Shown here in pieces: positions 4,824 through 7,641 of a DNA stretch of 7,641 bases; position 1 is the stretch's first letter; each line of letters opens with the position of its first letter. The notes below the pieces were generated by a model. The model was not told the origin of the DNA and did no database searches. It saw only the letters and a program-made list of their open reading frames with translations. Source of the stretch: Deltaproteobacteria bacterium (GTDB taxonomy: Bacteria; Desulfobacterota; Desulfarculia; Adiutricales; Adiutricaceae); the NCBI GenBank assembly GCA_031277995.1, contig JAITLH010000073.1, positions 1 to 7,641 of the forward strand, read 5' to 3'. The position numbers and the translations under genes were made by a program.

Positions 4824-7034
4824 TTAGCCAATCTTTTCTTTGACCGGCCTTACCGCTTCTGCCCCGTTTTCCCCAATCGTTTGCCGCTCTTTGTCTTCGC
4901 TGTCAGCCTCGCCGGCCGCGCCCACATCGCCCGCATCGCTGGCTTCGCTGGCGTAGCTATCTTCGCTCGGCTCGACCCCGTCGCCCGAGTCACCCGAGTC
5001 GCCCGCGTCGCCCAGTTCGCTTTGATCCAGTTCGCTGGCTGGCCTTAAGGGTAAGCTAACCGTGACCATGAGCCCATGGTCGTCTTCGCCGCCCTTGACG
5101 TTTTCCAGCATCAGGCGGCCCAGATGACTTTCAATCACGTTTCTTACCAATACCAAGCCCAAACCGGTGCCTTTGGTCTTGGTCGTGTGAAAGGGCCTAA
5201 ACAAATGGGTGGCCGCGTCGGCCGAAAGGCCCGGTCCGGTATCCCGGATATTCACGATAAGCTGGCCTTTTAAATCCCCGGCCATGCGAACGGAGGTGCC
5301 AACCGTCAGTAAGCCCCCTTCGGGCATGGCCTGGATGGCGTTAACCAAGAGGTTTAAAAAGGCCCTATGGAGCTGATCCCGATCGGCCAAAATGGGTCCG
5401 GGATCGGATCGTAGCTTAACCAACAATTCCACCCCGGCCCGGGACATGTCGGCTTCCAACAAAACCAAAATTTCTTCGAGGATGTCTTCAACCACCACGG
5501 CCGACAAGACCGGTTTCATGGGCCGGGCGAAGTCCAAAAAGTCGGTCAATATCCGCCACAGCCTCTCCGATTCGTCGACTATGGCCCCGGCGATCTTCTT
5601 TTGGCTTGGTCGATCCTTTAGCCCCCCGGCCAGAAAGTCGGCCGAGGATCTGATGATACCTAGGGGGTTTCTGATTTCATGGCTAACCGTCTCAACCATC
5701 TTCCCTAGGTTAGCCAACCTCTCGGCTTGGTTTAACCTTTCATCCAGGGCGGCCTTTTCGGCGTTCTTTTGGTTTATGATCGATTCCCCCCGGGCCACCA
5801 GCATCCACAATATGGCCGTTAAAAACAAACTTGAGGCGATGGCCACGACCAGGGCCATAAAGTGCATCCTGGCAATCTCTTTATATTCCGAGGTCAGATC
5901 CCTCGTGACTTCCAAAATGCCCGAAATGTTGTGGGTATAGTAATCCTCCATGGCCTTAAAGCAACGGATGCTAAACTGCCCCGTGGGGAAAAACGTCCCA
6001 AAAAGATAGCCCCCTTCTTGCTTAACCACCACGGTCCGTTCCTTAAGGTAATTTACGTAAAGGGCCCTTGAGGGCGATCCGGGTTCCTGCTGATAGTTGG
6101 GGCGAATCCAGAGGGAAGGGTCTTTTTCGGCCTCCTCTTTCTTTTTGTTATAAATTTCAATGGCTTCTAAATAAAGCTCCATCGGGTCGGCCTTGTTGCC
6201 AACGGCCACCATCTGGTTGGTCTCGGGCTCCATTTTATACGTCACGATGGGCACGTTGGATTCGGTCGAATAAACCATCATGCCCACCCTAGCGTCATAC
6301 AAGGCGACTTTACTGATGTCAAAGCCATGGATGGTATTTTTTATGACCGAGTTTATTAACCTATAGGGCTCGGCCTGGCTTAGCTTGGCTTCCCCCCGCT
6401 CCCGATAAATGGGCAGCAAAAAGTTATTGAACATCTGGATATTGACGTTATCCATGATCATGATGGTATCGTCTAAAACCCGCTCATAGATAATCTTCTC
6501 GGCCCGATCGCTCATCATGGCGGCCAAAACCAAGCAGGTGAAAAAGATGATTATGACCCCCACCGAGGCGAAATACTTGGCCAACTGAAACTGCTTGGAA
6601 GTCTTTTCTTCTTTCTCAACAACCTCCCCTTCTTCCTTGACCTCCTTGACCCCTAAATAGCTTAACCCCGCCCCAAACTTTTCTCTCCCCTTTCCGTTTT
6701 CGCCAACCGCCTCGCCCTGATCCCCGGACCTCTGACCCTCTCGAAACTCCCCCGTAAACGGGTCTAATGGGCCCGTAGAGGCCTTCCCCTCACCAAATCG
6801 ACCATTTATCCCTGCCTCCCCCGACAAGCCCTCTACGGCCGTCTCAGGCCCATTCGCGGGCCCGTTGCCTTTTCCCTCATCAGACCTCCCCAAGCCCCCA
6901 GCCGCCAAACCAGCCCCGCCGTTTTCAGACAAACCATCCCCATTGGCCCCAAAATCCTGCCCCTCGACTTTCTTTTGGTCCGTCGAAATAACCTCGGGAA
7001 CGTCTTCCCGTTTTAGTTTACTAGAATCAATCAT
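4824..7034 (-). CDS. Membrane sensor histidine kinase (NtrB/HydH/ZraS type) with low-complexity N- and C-terminal extensions
   Basis: Autophosphorylating sensor, 736 aa, partner of the downstream NtrC-type regulator. Order: a cytoplasmic extension of about 147 residues, Gly-rich then Lys/Glu-rich; membrane helix about 153-174 (VGVIIIFFTCLVLAA); extracytoplasmic sensor region about 175-388, including NTIHGF and YDARVGMMVYST, suggestive of but not proven to be a Cache-like fold; membrane helix about 391-413; short helical linker 414-444 with no clear HAMP domain; H-box SHEIRNPLG with phospho-His452; N-box NLLVNAIQ with Asn565; G1 DTGPGL 598-603; F-box LFRPF 611-615; G2 GTGLGL 622-627; then an acidic tail 664-736 with GD(A/S) repeats. 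All catalytic boxes are intact. The ATG at 7034 is the only in-frame start before an upstream stop and lacks a good Shine-Dalgarno, so expression may be weak or leaderless-like; a start further inside is possible. It is the first gene of the operon. The ligand is unknown; nearby metal genes are convergent and do not establish metal sensing. Confidence 0.94.
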   Translation of the reverse strand: MIDSSKLKREDVPEVISTDQKKVEGQDFGANGDGLSENGGAGLAAGGLGRSDEGKGNGPANGPETAVEGLSGEAGINGRFGEGKASTGPLDPFTGEFREGQRSGDQGEAVGENGKGREKFGAGLSYLGVKEVKEEGEVVEKEEKTSKQFQLAKYFASVGVIIIFFTCLVLAAMMSDRAEKIIYERVLDDTIMIMDNVNIQMFNNFLLPIYRERGEAKLSQAEPYRLINSVIKNTIHGFDISKVALYDARVGMMVYSTESNVPIVTYKMEPETNQMVAVGNKADPMELYLEAIEIYNKKKEEAEKDPSLWIRPNYQQEPGSPSRALYVNYLKERTVVVKQEGGYLFGTFFPTGQFSIRCFKAMEDYYTHNISGILEVTRDLTSEYKEIARMHFMALVVAIASSLFLTAILWMLVARGESIINQKNAEKAALDERLNQAERLANLGKMVETVSHEIRNPLGIIRSSADFLAGGLKDRPSQKKIAGAIVDESERLWRILTDFLDFARPMKPVLSAVVVEDILEEILVLLEADMSRAGVELLVKLRSDPGPILADRDQLHRAFLNLLVNAIQAMPEGGLLTVGTSVRMAGDLKGQLIVNIRDTGPGLSADAATHLFRPFHTTKTKGTGLGLVLVRNVIESHLGRLMLENVKGGEDDHGLMVTVSLPLRPASELDQSELGDAGDSGDSGDGVEPSEDSYASEASDAGDVGAAGEADSEDKERQTIGENGAEAVRPVKEKIG
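4980..5015 (-). repeat. 9-bp coding tandem repeat in the kinase tail (Gly-Asp-Ala/Ser)
   Basis: Four back-to-back units, GTCGCCCGA-like on the + strand (4980-4988, 4989-4997, 4998-5006, 5007-5015). On the - strand they encode the GDA/GDS/GDS/GDG run around residues 675-686 of the kinase. A more degenerate 9-bp pattern (about 4929-4965) encodes the ASE/ASD segment. The unit is a codon multiple, so copy-number change keeps the frame. Confidence 0.75.
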
Positions 7035-7090
7035 ATGTCTAATATACCATAAAGTCTCATAAAATATAGAATCTTAAAGCCTTGGCCACG
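7035..7090 (-). promoter_or_regulatory. AT-rich leader of the kinase operon, probable promoter region
   Basis: These 56 bp separate the kinase ATG from the first repeat of the array and are clearly more AT-rich than the surrounding DNA (TCTATATTTTATGAG, TATGGTATATTAG on the - strand), as expected for a promoter. Several TATAAT-like words exist, but none has a clear partner at -35, and I find no -24/-12 sigma-54 element. No ribosome-binding site is visible before the ATG. Confidence 0.35.
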
Positions 7091-7640
7091 AGTAAATATC
7101 TTTTTGATTGTTACTCAAGGGCTCTAGCTAAAGGCCTTGGCCTTAGTAAATATCTTTTTGACCTTTAGTCAAAGCTACAAGCTTAAGGCTAGCTAAGAGT
7201 AAATATCAACTTGACTTTTAGTCACACGCTAACCCAGACCTGGGAACCCCTGGCTAAAGAAAGTAAATTCCAACTTGACCTTTAGTCAAGGCCCCAAGCT
7301 TAAGGCCAGCTAAGAGTAAATATCAAAATGACTTTTAGTCAAGGCCTAACCCAGGCCTCGAAGCCCCTGGCTAGAGAAAGTAAATACCAACTTGACCTTT
7401 ACTCAAAGCCCCAAGCTTAAGGCAAGCTAAGAGTAAATATCAACTTGACTTTTAGTCGCACCCTAACCCAAGCCTGGGAACCCCTGGCAAGAGAAAGTAA
7501 ATACCAACATGAACTTTAGTCAAAGCCCCAAGCTTACGGCTAACCTAGAGTAAATATCAACTTGACTTTTAGTCAACCCCTAACCCAAGCCTAGGAACCC
7601 CTGGTTAGAGAAAGTAAATACCAACTTGACCTTTAGTCAA
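7091..7640. repeat. Alternating higher-order repeat array: ten 28-bp units, 117-bp superunit, continues past the window
   Basis: Ten units start at 7091, 7145, 7198, 7262, 7315, 7379, 7432, 7496, 7549 and 7613. The consensus is AGTAAATAYCAAC followed by TTGACYTTTAGTCAA. Variant A (T at positions 9 and 19) is units 3, 5, 7, 9; variant B (C at both) is units 4, 6, 8, 10. A 25-bp spacer (CCAAGCTTAAGG core) precedes each A and a 36-bp spacer (TAACCCA...CCCCTGG core) follows it, so starts are spaced 53/64/53/64 and superunits exactly 117 bp. Units 1 and 2 are diverged (TTTTTG replaces CAACTTG) and are preceded by the shared word GCCTTGGCC. The conserved dyad is TTGAC-N5-GTCAA. Spacers are conserved, unlike in CRISPR. 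No gene is supported in this stretch. Function unknown: enhancer, iteron-like or structural array. Confidence 0.93.
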
Positions 7641-7641
7641 A

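Noticed and set aside
6773..6838. 9-bp inverted repeat CCGTAGAGG/CCTCTACGG
   Set aside because: It lies in low-complexity coding sequence with a 48-bp loop; chance pairing is likely.
7070..7100. Sigma-54 (-24/-12) promoter before the kinase
   Set aside because: TGGCCAAGGCTTTAA on the - strand has a GG at the -24-like position but no GC at the required distance.
7091..7641. CRISPR array
   Set aside because: Repeat length (28) and spacing look CRISPR-like, but the spacers fall into two conserved alternating classes instead of being unique, and no cas gene is present.
7091..7641. FNR/HcpR-type binding sites
   Set aside because: TTGAC...GTCAA resembles these sites, but they have a 4-bp centre (14-mer); every intact dyad here has a 5-bp centre.
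7091..7641. Replication origin with DnaA boxes or plasmid iterons
   Set aside because: No TTATCCACA-like box and no replication gene in the window; the repeated block is also longer and more complex than typical iterons.

Overview
The window holds two separate gene groups. Moderate GC, a strong preference for GCC/GGC codons, and above all an NtrC-type sigma-54 activator paired with a membrane kinase whose sensor region carries an 'IKNTIHGF..YD..' segment suggest a Desulfobacterota (former Deltaproteobacteria) bacterium. This is an inference from gene style; there is no rRNA or other marker to test it.

Left part (1-2475), metal handling. A heavy-metal P1B-type ATPase is read rightward and cut by the left edge (its frame is open from base 1). 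It converges on a leftward CsoR-family repressor with a complete Cys-His-Cys metal site. Between them (1952-2199) lie a stem-loop overlapping the ATPase stop codon, a 13-bp tandem repeat built on TGGCCA, and a perfect 20-bp hairpin with an A8/T8 tract that terminates csoR. The two genes do not share a transcript here, so regulation of the ATPase by this repressor is plausible but not shown.

Middle (2476-2929), no convincing gene. The csoR leader has a G6 tract that may be its operator. Further right are low-complexity tandem repeats (CTTGGC hexamers, a 12-bp unit) lying just after the end of the regulator gene. Read in that gene's frame, they would encode a Lys/Arg/Pro-rich tail beyond its stop.

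Right part (2930-7034), a leftward two-component operon: a membrane histidine kinase (736 aa) and then, 97 bp downstream, an NtrC-family response regulator (598 aa). The pair resembles HydH/ZraS-type kinases with NtrC/ZraR-type activators. The kinase would sense something outside the cytoplasmic membrane and phosphorylate Asp54 of the regulator, which would then activate sigma-54 promoters. Both proteins are unusual: the kinase has a long Gly/acidic N-terminal extension and an acidic repeat tail, and the regulator ends in two consecutive Fis-type helix-turn-helix domains instead of one.

Right edge (7035-7641), directly upstream of the kinase, is a non-coding array of ten 28-bp repeats running off the window. 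Two repeat variants alternate, separated by two alternating conserved spacers (25 and 36 bp), giving a 117-bp higher-order unit. Each repeat carries the dyad TTGAC-N5-GTCAA. The spacers are conserved, so this is not a CRISPR. The array next to a regulator with duplicated DNA-binding domains is the most interesting part of the window. A multi-site enhancer bound by that regulator is one testable, unproven reading.
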